The notes: generated by a model from the letters alone, not told the origin. A stretch of 64,000 bases of DNA from Candidatus Fermentithermobacillus carboniphilus (GCA_018208355.1 CP062796.1:1086494-1150493), one strand, 5' to 3'. Shown: positions 17,129 through 26,275, counted from the first letter of the stretch. Translations and numbers: made by a program.

Positions 17129-18343
17129 TCACAAACACCCCGCAGCCTCAACGACCTTCCTGTCCAGCGCGCCGCTGTCGGCCATTTTCTCCAGGATCTC
17201 CATGACCTTATCCCTCTCCAATCCGCGCCTGTACGGCCGGTCTTCCGACAGCGCTGCGAAGACATCGCAGACCGCCACCACCCTTGCCTCAAGGCTCAGA
17301 CGGTCTTCGCCGAATCCGAAGGGATACCCTTTTCCGTCCAGCCGTTCGTGATGGAAGGCGGCCCACTCCTTGAGCTCTTCAAACCCCGAAACCCGTTCGA
17401 GGAGTCTGAACGTAAGGTACGGATGTCTCCTGATAACGCATACCTCGGCACCGTCCAGGGAACCGTTCTTGTCGAGGATACCTTCGTCAACACCGAGTTT
17501 CCCCAGGTCGTGGAGAAGGCCCGCAACTCTCAGCTCCCTGCACCGGTTTTCGTCAAAACCCAGGACCTTCCCCAACCGGTACGCGCAGTCCGCCACTCTC
17601 TTTGAATGTTGGTAAGTATACGGACTTCTCCGGTCCACGATCCCGGCGAATACCTCGGCAACACCCTCTATTTCCCCCAGTTCCGGTATCGATCCGTAGG
17701 TTTCCCGCTGCGATGCCGGCTTAGGAGTTGCAGCCATAAAACCCGCGAGCGAATCTCTCAGGAACTCCGGTTCCAGGTCCAACCAGAAGCTTTCCTGGCG
17801 TCCAATATCGCCCAGGACGTCCACCAGCTGCGGATCAAAGGCGCTGCCGCGGTAGCCTTCGAGCGCCTTCAACACCTCTGACCTCTGGCAGTTGTAGAAC
17901 CTAGCAGGATCGAGGAGCACATCGAGTCGGTCAGCCAGGTGCAGTATCCGGGATTCCAGCGGGATGGATTCGCCCGCCAGCCCGCTAAGGTTTCCACCGC
18001 TCCACCTATCGTGATGGTACCTCACCACTACGGCCAAGGCGCAAAGGGGAGAAGGCTCAAGTAGACGGAAACCATCTTCGGCATGTTGAAAGGGGTGTTC
18101 GACCTCAAACACGTGTAGTTTGTCTCTTTCTCCCCAGGTTTTCACTCCACAATCGTGTATGAGCGCAGCTCGCACCGCGCACTGAAGTCTCTCACGAGGA
18201 AGGCCTAAAGCCTGTGAGATTTTCCCAGTCACGAGTGCCACACGCATGTGGTGAGGTGAGATCCCCTTGTAAGTGAGGTCCAGGGCAGCGCTGATGGCAA
18301 AAAGAAGCTGGTCGCTGGGGCTATGTAATACTAGACCACCCAT
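17129..18343 (-). CDS. Two-HD-domain protein with HD-GYP output
   Basis: 404 residues. The N-terminal half (about 25-150) is an HD-type helical domain with IHDCGVK and YHHDRWSGG. The C-terminal half (about 225-395) is a full HD-GYP domain with HSKRVADCAYRLG, HDLGKLGV and HHERLDGKGYPFG. HD-GYP proteins hydrolyse cyclic di-GMP or related cyclic dinucleotides. No membrane or receiver domain is present. A two-HD layout of this kind resembles cyclic-dinucleotide phosphodiesterases in clostridia; the substrate is inference. It is encoded alone, 152 bases after the YfcE gene. Confidence 0.88.
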   Translation of the reverse strand: MGGLVLHSPSDQLLFAISAALDLTYKGISPHHMRVALVTGKISQALGLPRERLQCAVRAALIHDCGVKTWGERDKLHVFEVEHPFQHAEDGFRLLEPSPLCALAVVVRYHHDRWSGGNLSGLAGESIPLESRILHLADRLDVLLDPARFYNCQRSEVLKALEGYRGSAFDPQLVDVLGDIGRQESFWLDLEPEFLRDSLAGFMAATPKPASQRETYGSIPELGEIEGVAEVFAGIVDRRSPYTYQHSKRVADCAYRLGKVLGFDENRCRELRVAGLLHDLGKLGVDEGILDKNGSLDGAEVCVIRRHPYLTFRLLERVSGFEELKEWAAFHHERLDGKGYPFGFGEDRLSLEARVVAVCDVFAALSEDRPYRRGLERDKVMEILEKMADSGALDRKVVEAAGCL

Positions 18344-18495
18344 TCCGTATCACCGTCCTAGATCTTACAGCTAACTTGTAAAACCTGCTGTGGCCTGGGG
18401 CGGGTCTGGGTTCTTCCGCACTGGCCGTGCCCCACCGCTCAAACACGATGTACGGGTTCCCCTTTACGTACGGCTATCCCTTCACTTACCGAGAT

Positions 18496-18972
18496 CTAAG
18501 GAAGCAAGATGATCTTCGCTCTGGAACCCGTCCTCGTAAGTTCCAAAAGGGCGCAGGAAGGCTCGTGACCGTGCCGGGGACTGTGGGGGCTGCCGGGGTT
18601 CAAGAACAAAATCCCGTCGCGGCGGAGGATGAGGGGGCAATGTGTGTGACCGAATACCGTCACATCGGCTCCGAGCGCCCGGGAACGCTCGACAAGAAGG
18701 CTCAAGTCCTGCTTAACCCTATAGAGGTGTCCGTGGGTGAGATATACCTGCTGTCCCCCCAACGCCAGCATTTCTTCAGAGGGACCCCTCACCATGTAAT
18801 CACAGTTACCGGTAACGGCTATGACCTTCAACGACATAGCCCGGGCGATTTTCTGGGCATCCTCGTAGAAGTCACCGGCATGGAGGATATACTCGGCATT
18901 TTTCATAAGGCCAAGACACTGCTCCAGCTTTTTCAAGTCACCGTGAGTATCGGACAGAACCCCGATTAACAA
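18496..18972 (-). CDS. YfcE/MJ0936-type metallophosphoesterase
   Basis: 158 residues of the small calcineurin-like fold. Metal ligands are seen in SDTHGD at 8-13, HAGDF, TGNCD and GHTHCP. YfcE-family enzymes act on phosphodiesters in vitro; the natural substrate is not settled. TTG is used as start. It follows rdgB with a 53-base gap; in many clostridia rph, rdgB and this gene sit together. Confidence 0.9.
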   Translation of the reverse strand: MLIGVLSDTHGDLKKLEQCLGLMKNAEYILHAGDFYEDAQKIARAMSLKVIAVTGNCDYMVRGPSEEMLALGGQQVYLTHGHLYRVKQDLSLLVERSRALGADVTVFGHTHCPLILRRDGILFLNPGSPHSPRHGHEPSCALLELTRTGSRAKIILLP

Positions 18973-19025
18973 AGGGCCACCCCTCTTCCGCGTTGCACCT
19001 CACTAGGTTCACGCCACCCCGCACG

Positions 19026-19658
19026 TCACTTCATGGTAGACCTCTCGGACAATACCTTTACGAGAGTTGGGACAAGACCCTCGAGAGCGCGCCGCCTGTG
19101 GCTCACCCGGTCCTTCTCAGAATCTGTGGCTTCACCGAACGTTTTCCCCAATTCCGGGCAGTAAAATAAAGGGTCGTACCCAAATCCGTTTTTCCCGCGG
19201 TACCGGTCCAGTATAAGGCCTTCGACCACGCCCTGGCTCTGGGCCAAAACCCCGCGGGGACCGGCAACGACCACGGCACACCTGTAACGCGCGGTTCTCT
19301 CGTTTAGGGGCACACCTTCCAGTTTTTTCAGTAGAAGCTCATTGTTGTCGTGGTCGTCCCCGCTTGGAGAGAACCTGTGGGAACAAACCCCGGGAGCACC
19401 ACCCAGCTTATCTACCTCAAGCCCGGAATCTTCGCCCAAAGCGATCATGCCCGACTTCCTGGCAGCGGCGAGCGCCTTAATCTGAGCGTTCTCGAGGAAT
19501 GTAGCCCCGGTTTCTTCTATTTTGGACAGCCCAACCTCGTCCGCGCTGAGGAAAAGCCAACTTGAACCGGGGGCGATCTCAGTGAAGATCCTTTTAATCT
19601 CCCTTATCTTGCCTTTATTCCGCGATGCCACAAGTATGGTAAAAGTCTTGTCACTCAT
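19026..19658 (-). CDS. rdgB: XTP/dITP pyrophosphatase (non-canonical purine NTPase)
   Basis: 210 residues of the HAM1/RdgB family, which removes ITP and XTP from the nucleotide pool. Typical motifs are ASRNKGKIREI at the N-terminus, GEDSGLEVD, and GKNGFGYDPLFY with HRRRALE near the end. It lies 26 bases after rph on the same strand, the usual order. Confidence 0.95.
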   Translation of the reverse strand: MSDKTFTILVASRNKGKIREIKRIFTEIAPGSSWLFLSADEVGLSKIEETGATFLENAQIKALAAARKSGMIALGEDSGLEVDKLGGAPGVCSHRFSPSGDDHDNNELLLKKLEGVPLNERTARYRCAVVVAGPRGVLAQSQGVVEGLILDRYRGKNGFGYDPLFYCPELGKTFGEATDSEKDRVSHRRRALEGLVPTLVKVLSERSTMK

Positions 19659-19684
19659 ACCATTCTAAGACTACTCCACTGCGC

Positions 19685-20476
19685 TTACAGGTTTTTGGCT
19701 TCGCCAGGTCCCTCTTTGGCAGGGTTTACATACTTACCGATAGCCTTGGCTACTTCCCCCAGGGCTTCCTCCTGGATCTTCATTAGCCGCCTGATGCCGG
19801 TCTCGGCGAGACCCAGAAGTTCCGCCAGCTCATCCCGGGAGAAGGGCGCATGTTCGGCAGTTCCCTGTACCTCGATGAAGTGCCCCTTGCCCGTCATCAC
19901 CACGTTCATGTCTACCTCGGCGGAAGAATCTTCGGCGTAGCAAAGATCCAGCGACGGCACTCCCTGAACAACGCCGACGCTGACCGCTGCAACATAGTCC
20001 AGGACGGGGAGTTGCGACCAACCCTCGGCCTTGGCCAGCTTATCAAGGGCAAGGACCAGAGAGACAAACCCTCCGGTTATCGAGGCCGTCCGGGTTCCTC
20101 CATCGGCCTGGATGACGTCACAATCTATCCATATGGTCCTCTCCCCTATGAAAGAAAGGTCGACAGCAGCTCTCAGGCTTCGTCCTATGAGTCGCTGGAT
20201 TTCCATGGTCCGCCCGCCGGGCCTGCCTTTCGAGATCTCTCGGGGGGTTCTCACCTCCGTGGAACCGGGCAGCATAGAATACTCGGCGGTAATCCAACCT
20301 GTCGATGTGCCTTTCAAAAACGGGGGCACTTTATCTTCGATCATAGCCGTACAGATGACCTTGGTGTCTCCCGTCTCAATGAGGCACGAACCAGACGGGA
20401 ACTTGAGAAACCCCGGAATTATCCGCACTGGCCTAAGTTCGTCCGGCGACCGGCCATCGATCCTCATGTCCTGCAC
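19685..20476 (-). CDS. rph: Ribonuclease PH
   Basis: Phosphorolytic 3' exonuclease that trims tRNA. It has 263 residues. Recognisable segments are [22 protein letters not shown]-like [20 protein letters not shown], and [19 protein letters not shown] with the catalytic aspartates. It is listed from GTG 20476; an ATG three codons later ([14 protein letters not shown]) fits the family equally well. It shares an operon with rdgB and the UPF0316 gene. Confidence 0.95.
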   Translation of the reverse strand: MQDMRIDGRSPDELRPVRIIPGFLKFPSGSCLIETGDTKVICTAMIEDKVPPFLKGTSTGWITAEYSMLPGSTEVRTPREISKGRPGGRTMEIQRLIGRSLRAAVDLSFIGERTIWIDCDVIQADGGTRTASITGGFVSLVLALDKLAKAEGWSQLPVLDYVAAVSVGVVQGVPSLDLCYAEDSSAEVDMNVVMTGKGHFIEVQGTAEHAPFSRDELAELLGLAETGIRRLMKIQEEALGEVAKAIGKYVNPAKEGPGEAKNL

Positions 20477-20494
20477 CTTCCATTTTCAAAAATG

Positions 20495-21025
20495 CTATTT
20501 CGCCTTCCGGTAAGGTATCACTCCGCCACGGACCGCCCTTGTCTCAAGAACCGTCATGAAACAGTTCGGCGAAAACTCCTCAATTATAGCATTAAGCCTG
20601 GGAAGACTCTTTCTGTCCGTAGAGACCAGCAAAACCATCTTTTGACCGGTCATACCCTGGCCTTCAAGCACCGTGACACCGTAGCCGGCGGACCGTAGAG
20701 CCTTTAGTAATTCTTCCCCTGTCTCGTCTTGGGGAATTACCTCCAGCGAGACGTGTCCCAAGGCCAGTCTCTCTTCGATGAAACTCCCGAGTAAAGTCCC
20801 GGAAGCAAATCCCAATCCGTAGGCCAACACTTTCCAAGGGTCACTTATGTTTCTCATCACCCTGGTCAGGGCAAGCACGTAAACGCTGGCTTCAACGAAC
20901 CCTATGGCCGCCGCAGGATATCTCTTCCCGCGAACCACCAAGAGCATTCTCACCGTGGAAAGACTTACGTCGCAAACCCGGGCAAGGAAAATCAATAAAT
21001 ATTCGAGAAGCACAGGAACACTCAC
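20495..21025 (-). CDS. UPF0316 membrane protein (DUF2179 C-terminus)
   Basis: 176 residues: three N-terminal hydrophobic segments, including a VSLSTVRMLLVVRGKR motif, and a small cytosolic domain (about 95-170) with GYGVTVLEGQGMTGQK that matches the DUF2179 alpha/beta fold. The role is unknown. The start at 21025 is GTG. It precedes rph by 18 bases, so it is probably in the same operon. Confidence 0.85.
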   Translation of the reverse strand: MSVPVLLEYLLIFLARVCDVSLSTVRMLLVVRGKRYPAAAIGFVEASVYVLALTRVMRNISDPWKVLAYGLGFASGTLLGSFIEERLALGHVSLEVIPQDETGEELLKALRSAGYGVTVLEGQGMTGQKMVLLVSTDRKSLPRLNAIIEEFSPNCFMTVLETRAVRGGVIPYRKAK

Positions 21026-21114
21026 CCCTGTCCTGGTTACATGACGGTCTCACTGGAAGCGGGATCTGTCTCCTGACAGCTGGCACCTCGAGGAATCCAT
21101 CCCCAAACCTAACT

Positions 21115-21573
21115 CTAGACAACGTTCTCTGCAAACATGAGAGAATGCAGCTTTTCAAGGGACTCGGCAAGCCGGTCTATCTCTTCCTGGGAAAGCTGTT
21201 TCAATATAGAAGCAACGTAGCGCCGTCTTGCCGCGATCACTTCCGAAATCACATGTCTTCCCTTATCGGAGATTGAAAGGCGTATTACCCTTCGATCCTG
21301 TGGGTCTCGCCTGCGTTCAAGGTAACCATTCTTCTCCAGCCTGTCAATAAGGTCGGTAGCCGTGGAGCACGCCAGGAAAAGTTTCTCGCAGAGTTCGCCC
21401 ATGGTTATGTCCGGGTGGTCTCGGAGCGTCAAAAGCGCATTGAACTGAGGGTTGGTGATCTCGAAGTCTTCCAGTATCTCTCTGCCGCGCTTCTTTATAA
21501 TGAAAGCGACGTGTCTTAACAGGCGCTCTACTTTGACCACGGATTCGTCAAACTCCAGAGACATCACGTTCAC
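21115..21573 (-). CDS. MarR-family transcriptional regulator
   Basis: 152 residues with the MarR winged helix: ITMGELCEKLFLACSTATDL as helix-turn-helix and RRRDPQDRRVIRLSIS as wing. N- and C-terminal helices form the dimer interface. It sits next to a 430-bp spacer, divergent from membrane operon copy B, and could regulate it or the downstream minus-strand genes. Neither link is shown by the sequence. Confidence 0.9.
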   Translation of the reverse strand: MNVMSLEFDESVVKVERLLRHVAFIIKKRGREILEDFEITNPQFNALLTLRDHPDITMGELCEKLFLACSTATDLIDRLEKNGYLERRRDPQDRRVIRLSISDKGRHVISEVIAARRRYVASILKQLSQEEIDRLAESLEKLHSLMFAENVV

Positions 21574-22006
21574 CCCCCAAGAAAACGACGTTCCCAGCCT
21601 GCCATCTCCAGAACTAGTCTAAGAGCACATCACGGAAGAGTCAAGGAATCAGCAGGGTCTCTTACCCAGGCAAACGTATTGGCGAGGCAATTCTACGCCT
21701 CCTTGTTCGGACTTCTAAACAACCGTGCCCGAAACGTTCTCAAGATTGTGCACTTATCCAAACTCTCTGAATGGTAGAGTCATTCAAGACGGGATCATTT
21801 GCAATCAATAAGGCTAATCAATCCGAGTTTGCGATGTCAGGCACGACTCTTGCTTAGTAAGTTTCCCCGTAAGGTCAAAATTCTGCCTTTTCACACATAA
21901 TTTTATTTCAGTGCACGATCCGTTATCAGGCAGGGAACTCGTGCCGGATAGCGAATTTTGATATTGGAGTTTTCAACAAAAAACTTTGTTCGGAAGGAGG
22001 TGGTTT
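21574..22006. other. Divergent spacer between the MarR gene and copy B operon
   Basis: No open frame or RNA gene is recognised. It is A+T-richer than its surroundings and should hold the promoters of both divergent units. I do not see a convincing -35/-10 pair or a clear operator. Confidence 0.4.
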
Positions 22007-22081
22007 TTGGGAGGTAGTTCCCAGGGAGTAGTTTCCCATATCTTCTTTGGCGACCATTCTCCGAACCCAATCGGGAGGTGA
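22007..22081 (+). CDS. Possible 24-codon leader peptide coupled to copy B gene 1
   Basis: TTG at 22007 is preceded by GGAAGGAGG with a six-base spacer and opens a frame ending TGA at 22079-22081. The stop lies inside the ribosome site of the next gene (GGGAGG, 22073-22078), the usual layout for translational coupling. The peptide is MGGSSQGVVSHIFFGDHSPN and four more residues, and is not recognised. Confidence 0.35.
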   Translation: MGGSSQGVVSHIFFGDHSPNPIGR

Positions 22082-22086
22082 ATTCT

Positions 22087-22905
22087 TTGGTGATCAGCTT
22101 GGCTGCAGCAGCACCGAAAAAGGGCGTATTCATTTTCGCACCCGAAATGATGTGGGACTGCATTTTTATCGCGATTTTGTTTGCGTTGGTTGCCATAATG
22201 ATCCAAAGAGCAAGAGCGGGCCTGCCTATTCCCCCTATCCGCAGAATAGCCGGTCTTGAGGCAATAGATGAAGCCATAGGCCGGGCAACCGAAATGGGCA
22301 AGCCTGTCCACTATTCACCCGGAATGTCGGGGTTCGCTCCCGAAACGTACGCGGGTCTGGCTACGTTATCCTACGTGGCGAAGATGGCGGCACAGTACGA
22401 CACGAGGCTGATAGTTACCATTCGCAGGCCTCAAGTTCATCCTGTCGCCGCCGAAATAGTAAAACAGGCTTATCTCGAAGCTGGCCGGCCAGACGCCTAC
22501 AACCCTGAAGATGTCCGCTTCGTTTCAGACTGGCAGTTCAGCTATACGGCGGCAGTCATGGGGATTTTCCAGAGAGAGAAGCCGGCAGCCAACCTCATGA
22601 TCGGATACTGGATGGCCGAAGCTCTCGTGCTTGCGGAAGCCGGCGCCCAGGCCGGATGCATACAGATCGGTGCAAATACCAACGTGTTCCAGATTCACTT
22701 CTTCATCGTGACGTGCGACTACACCCTGATCGGAGAGGAACTCTTCGCGGCTTCGGCATATCTCTCGAGAGAACCCATGCTCACAGGAACCGTTGTGGCT
22801 CAGGATATCGTGAAGATACTCATCGGCGTCTTGATAATTATCGGGACGATTTGGGCCACGGCAACAGGCAGCCCCGCAAAACTCGTAGACTTTTTGTCGC
22901 TATAG
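22087..22905 (+). CDS. DUF6754-like membrane-anchored protein, copy B gene 1
   Basis: 272 residues, paralogous to copy A gene 1. There is a membrane helix at about 25-43, the core AIDEAIGRATEMGKPVHYS, then MIGYWMAEALVLAEAG, GCIQIGANTNVFQIHFF and CDYTLIGEELFA, and a last helix near 245-262. The TTG start at 22087 follows GGGAGGTGAATTCT with the same spacing as the ATG of copy A gene 1 (GGAGGTGAATTGG). GTG at 22090 is possible; GTG at 22078 lies within the ribosome site. Conservation of many polar residues between copies suggests a ligand or partner site. Function is unknown. Confidence 0.75.
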   Translation: MVISLAAAAPKKGVFIFAPEMMWDCIFIAILFALVAIMIQRARAGLPIPPIRRIAGLEAIDEAIGRATEMGKPVHYSPGMSGFAPETYAGLATLSYVAKMAAQYDTRLIVTIRRPQVHPVAAEIVKQAYLEAGRPDAYNPEDVRFVSDWQFSYTAAVMGIFQREKPAANLMIGYWMAEALVLAEAGAQAGCIQIGANTNVFQIHFFIVTCDYTLIGEELFAASAYLSREPMLTGTVVAQDIVKILIGVLIIIGTIWATATGSPAKLVDFLSL

Positions 22906-22920
22906 AGGGGGGGATGAAGA

Positions 22921-23544
22921 GTGAAACGGCAGCTTCCGATTATCATCGTGTTCGTCACGGCGCTTTTCGTCATGGTGACAAAGTTCTTCGACCTTGGCAC
23001 ATTCAGTAAAACCGCACAGGACGAACTTAACCTCTGGATCACCGTGAGTTCTGTCTTTGCTTTCCTCCTCGGACCAATCAACTTGGTACGACTCCACTGG
23101 AGCAACGTTGAAAAGAAGAGACCTAACTGGGTATACAGCGCCATCCTCCTCGTAGTGCTTGTCATATCGACCATCATAATGTTCGTCGATGGGGTGAACG
23201 GGAAAGTAAGCCTTTTCATCGTAGATAAGATCGCCAACCGCATAGATAGCGCTATCTATGCGATGCTGGGCTTTTACGTCTGTTCCGCGGCATATCGTTC
23301 ATTCAAACTCAAGAACACGGAAGCCTCGATCCTGCTTATCTCCGCTGTAATACTCATGCTTGGTCAGGCACCTATAGGAGATGCTATCATCCCGAACACC
23401 TCCAAACTTGCCGAATGGATTTTGACCGTTCCCAATTCCGCGGGCATGCGCGGCATTCGTATAGGGGCAAGCATCGGGGCATTCGCGGCCTCAATCCGCG
23501 TGATTTTGGGACTTGAGCGCAGCTGGACCGGCACCGGTTCTTAA
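22921..23544 (+). CDS. Membrane protein of unknown function, copy B gene 2
   Basis: 207 residues with about six hydrophobic segments. It matches copy A gene 2 in length, GTG start, the basic KKRPNWVYSA motif, AAYRSFKL, LLISAVILMLGQAPIGDA and EWILTVPNSAGMRG. It is 15 bases after gene 1. No known transporter signature is seen. Confidence 0.75.
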   Translation: MKRQLPIIIVFVTALFVMVTKFFDLGTFSKTAQDELNLWITVSSVFAFLLGPINLVRLHWSNVEKKRPNWVYSAILLVVLVISTIIMFVDGVNGKVSLFIVDKIANRIDSAIYAMLGFYVCSAAYRSFKLKNTEASILLISAVILMLGQAPIGDAIIPNTSKLAEWILTVPNSAGMRGIRIGASIGAFAASIRVILGLERSWTGTGS

Positions 23545-23558
23545 GGGGGGAAATTCAG

Positions 23559-24392
23559 ATGAACTGGCAGAAGCTGCAGTGGATAGACGTAAGGATCCTG
23601 TATGTAATCATATTGCTGTGCCTTTTGATACCCATGTTTAAGCCGATAGGCTTGCCTGTGTCTATATCAGAGAATACCAGAAAGGTATTTGAGGCCATCG
23701 AAAGCCTACCTGACGGGTCAGTTATCTGGGTGTCGCACGATACCGGGCCTGGAAACGCCCCCGAGCTCAATCCCATGATAAGCGCTGTAGCTCGTCAGGC
23801 ATTCCGCAAAAACTGCAAGATCATCGCGACATCCTTCTTCAATGAGATGGTTGGTCCGGCTCTTACCCAGGAATATATCGAATCGGTCGCCAAAGAAATG
23901 GGCAAAGAATACGGCGTGGACTGGATCAACCTGGGATACCGGGTCAATGCTTCGCCGGCCATATTGCAGCTGCTCATAGATGACATCAACAAGGCCATGT
24001 CCGGAGTAGACTGGAAGGGCGAACCCCTCGACAAGTTCCCCATAATGAAAGAGGTAAAGTCCATAAGAAACGACGTAGACCTCATTTTCGTCACTACTGT
24101 GGGAACACCCGGATACGGTGACTGGATGACCTACGTAGCTGAGCCCCTCGGTAAGCCGCTGACGGGAGGCGCTTCTCTCACCATGTACTCGGGACTTCAG
24201 CAGTACATCCGGTCCGGCCAGCTGAAAGGCTTCCTCGGCGGCTTGAGAGGTGCGGCGGAATATGAACAGCTTCTTAAGGCTCCGGGCAAGGGACTTGCCG
24301 GAATGGACGCGCAATCACTCGGTCACCTCACGGTAATCATATTCCTTATCCTCGGAAACATAGGCTACTTCGCCTCGAGGAAAAAGGCGTAG
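23559..24392 (+). CDS. Membrane-anchored protein of unknown function, copy B gene 3
   Basis: 277 residues, with a membrane helix at each end (about 12-30 and 250-270) around a soluble domain of about 210 residues. It shares with copy A gene 3 KPIGLP, FPIMKEVKSI, DLIFVTTVG-TPGYGD, GLRGAAEYEQLLKAPG and GMDAQSLGH. The polar motifs sit near the C-terminal helix. It starts with ATG 13 bases after a GGGGGG-type ribosome site region; spacing to gene 2 is 14 bases. Confidence 0.75.
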   Translation: MNWQKLQWIDVRILYVIILLCLLIPMFKPIGLPVSISENTRKVFEAIESLPDGSVIWVSHDTGPGNAPELNPMISAVARQAFRKNCKIIATSFFNEMVGPALTQEYIESVAKEMGKEYGVDWINLGYRVNASPAILQLLIDDINKAMSGVDWKGEPLDKFPIMKEVKSIRNDVDLIFVTTVGTPGYGDWMTYVAEPLGKPLTGGASLTMYSGLQQYIRSGQLKGFLGGLRGAAEYEQLLKAPGKGLAGMDAQSLGHLTVIIFLILGNIGYFASRKKA

Positions 24393-24413
24393 CAAATACA
24401 GAAGGGAGGTACC

Positions 24414-25025
24414 GTGATGACGCTGGAACAGTGGGGAAATATTACGGCCACCATCTGCATAATCATGGCGTGGTCTTATCTCTATAAGGGAGAGAACCCT
24501 CTATACACGTTTGCTGAACACATATTGGTGGCAATCGCGACTGCCTACGGCATCGCATATACCTGGGAGACCCAGTTGAAACCGCGTGTCATGACAGACA
24601 TGGTTAAAAACGGTAAGTGGAGCTTGCTTATCCCGGCTATTATCGGAATCCTGATATACGCCTGGTTCTTCAAAGGTTACGAGTGGATAGCCAGGCTCAC
24701 CATGGCTTTCTGGATCGGGCACGGCGCGGGTTATGCTTTGGCATTTAACCCTCCGGTGTTCCTGAAGCAGGTATTCGATAGTTTCATAAGGCTCAACAGT
24801 TTCAACAACATTGTCTACTTCCTGGTAGTGATAACGGCGCTGATGTATTTCGCATTCACCCTGCGTAAAGACAGGGGTATCCTCAAGTATGGTTCCCAAT
24901 TTGGTCGTTATGCTTTGATGGTAGCATTCGGTTCGGCTTACGGTTCCATCACAATGGCATATCTTTCGCTGATAATCGGGCAGCTACAGATCATTTTCAA
25001 GGACACGTTGCACCTGGTGAAATAG
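24414..25025 (+). CDS. Membrane protein of unknown function, copy B gene 4
   Basis: 203 residues with six or seven hydrophobic segments, paralogous to copy A gene 4. Shared landmarks are YKGENPLYTFAEH, LLIPAIIGILIYA, RLNSFNNIVYF and FGRYALMVAFGSAYGS. The first codon is GTG with ATG following directly; GGGAGG lies just upstream. It is the last gene of the copy B operon, followed by a strong terminator. Confidence 0.75.
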   Translation: MMTLEQWGNITATICIIMAWSYLYKGENPLYTFAEHILVAIATAYGIAYTWETQLKPRVMTDMVKNGKWSLLIPAIIGILIYAWFFKGYEWIARLTMAFWIGHGAGYALAFNPPVFLKQVFDSFIRLNSFNNIVYFLVVITALMYFAFTLRKDRGILKYGSQFGRYALMVAFGSAYGSITMAYLSLIIGQLQIIFKDTLHLVK

Positions 25026-25123
25026 CCGGGAGTCATGGCCGGGCTTTGAAATAGAGACTTTGATATAGAGACGGTAGATACCAGAGAGATATCAGGGATA
25101 TATCAAGAGAACTATTTCCAAAC

Positions 25124-25153
25124 AGAAGGTGGTTTCGCTCGAAGCCACCTTCT
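25124..25153 (+). terminator. Rho-independent terminator of copy B operon
   Basis: The arms AGAAGGTGG and CCACCTTCT pair perfectly, extended by TTTCG/CGAAG, and are followed by TCTTTATTA. It lies 100 bases after gene 4. Confidence 0.85.
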
Positions 25154-25228
25154 TCTTTATTATCTGATTATGGACTCAACTACGGAGATGCGGAAGCTTT
25201 GTACTTTATGCTGAGACATTGCGCGGTA

Positions 25229-25575
25229 TGGTGGAGGCGGAGGGAATCGCACCCTCGTCCGCAAGCAATCCAGTTTCAGTCTCTACGAGCGTAGCTCCGG
25301 ATTTCTTCTCGCAGCCAGGAGCGCCCCGGAGCAGGCTATCCGTACTGCCAGCCCGGAATCGATTTCCCCGCAAGATCCCGGACACCCTCTCGCGGGTATC
25401 TCCCCTCGTGACGGCGACTCGGAGATAGGGGAGCAGTCTCTCCGGCACCGTGGCCGCTTAATTAAGCAGCCAGAGCGTAGTTGGTGTTGGCAGTTATTTT
25501 TTCGCCGCTTTAATGGGCGCGGCACCCATGCTCGCTGCTCAAACCCGACTGCCTACGTCGAACCTATTCGCCCCC
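25229..25575 (-). ncRNA. ssrA: Transfer-messenger RNA (tmRNA)
   Basis: Rescues stalled ribosomes together with SmpB. The 5' end GGGGGCG-AATAGGTTCGAC is the classic tmRNA start and pairs with CGCCTCC before ACCA at the 3' end. The T-arm with GATTC is seen near 25245. The tag frame opens after TAACT with GCC and encodes ANTNYALAA followed by TAA (complement of about 25465-25494), a normal clostridial-type tag ending in ALAA. It is encoded directly downstream of smpB. Confidence 0.96.
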
Positions 25576-25586
25576 GTGCGACGTAG

Positions 25587-25615
25587 ATCTTAGCACGTTT
25601 TATAATGGCTTACAA
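25587..25615 (-). promoter_or_regulatory. SigA-type promoter of ssrA
   Basis: On the minus strand the sequence reads TTGTAA, 17 bases, TAAGAT, placed 12 bases before the mature 5' end of tmRNA. Confidence 0.65.
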
Positions 25616-25732
25616 TAGCCGCCTGATACAGCTGCCTGACACAGTACACAGCCTCAGGGAGATGCCTTCACGCATGAACTTGAATCCGCGCTCGGCCTCT
25701 GGGCCGACGAACACGTTACCCGGCAACCGTAA

Positions 25733-26200
25733 TCAGAAGTTCTTCCCCCGCGCGATCCTCTCCATCTCTCTCCTGACATCCCTATCCCGTATGGCTTCGC
25801 GCTTGTCGTACGATTTCTTGCCTCGAGCAAGGGCAAGGTCCACTTTGGCTTTGCCGTCCCTGAAATAGATTGAGAGGGGGATAAGGGTATATCCTCTTTC
25901 TGCAACTCTTGACGCCAGCCTGCGGATTTCTGATTTGTGTAAAAGCAACCGGCGCGGCCTGAGCGGATCGTGGTTGAACCGGGACGCGGGCTCGTACTGG
26001 TCAATGTGGGCGTTCCGCAGAAACACTTCTCCTCCTACCACCTCGGCGTAGCTATCCTGCAGGCTTGCCCTCCCCATCCGGAGTGACTTGACCTCGGTGC
26101 CAATGAGTGCTATACCGGCCTCTATTGTCTCTTCTATGAAGTACTCGTGCCGGGCTTTCCGGTTCTGGACAACTATTTTGACGTTATCGCCCTTCTTCAC
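25733..26200 (-). CDS. smpB: SsrA-binding protein SmpB
   Basis: Binds tmRNA and brings it to stalled ribosomes. Motifs include NRKARHEYFIEET, GIALIGTEVKSLRMG and the basic C-terminal tail DRDVRREMERIARGK. From GTG 26200 the protein has 155 residues, normal for the family. The frame stays open to TTG 26260, which would add a Gly/Ser-rich leader (MAERKSGGGLFCGSRSDDFK) unlike homologues and lacking a good ribosome site. The tmRNA gene follows on the same strand. Confidence 0.95.
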   Translation of the reverse strand: MKKGDNVKIVVQNRKARHEYFIEETIEAGIALIGTEVKSLRMGRASLQDSYAEVVGGEVFLRNAHIDQYEPASRFNHDPLRPRRLLLHKSEIRRLASRVAERGYTLIPLSIYFRDGKAKVDLALARGKKSYDKREAIRDRDVRREMERIARGKNF

Positions 26201-26275
26201 CTTGAAATCATCACTCCGGGAACCACAAAATAAACCCCCACCACTCTTGCGTTCCGCCAACCCGGCACCCGCGTA

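Noticed and set aside
18344..18495. Gene in the gap between the HD-GYP and YfcE genes
   Set aside because: Only a short plus-strand frame opposite yfcE extends into it. The repeated TACGG/CTTTACG stretch suggests no coding function.
25206..25525. Several open frames of 69-80 codons on both strands
   Set aside because: They lie within the tmRNA gene, whose ends, tag frame and T-arm are clear.
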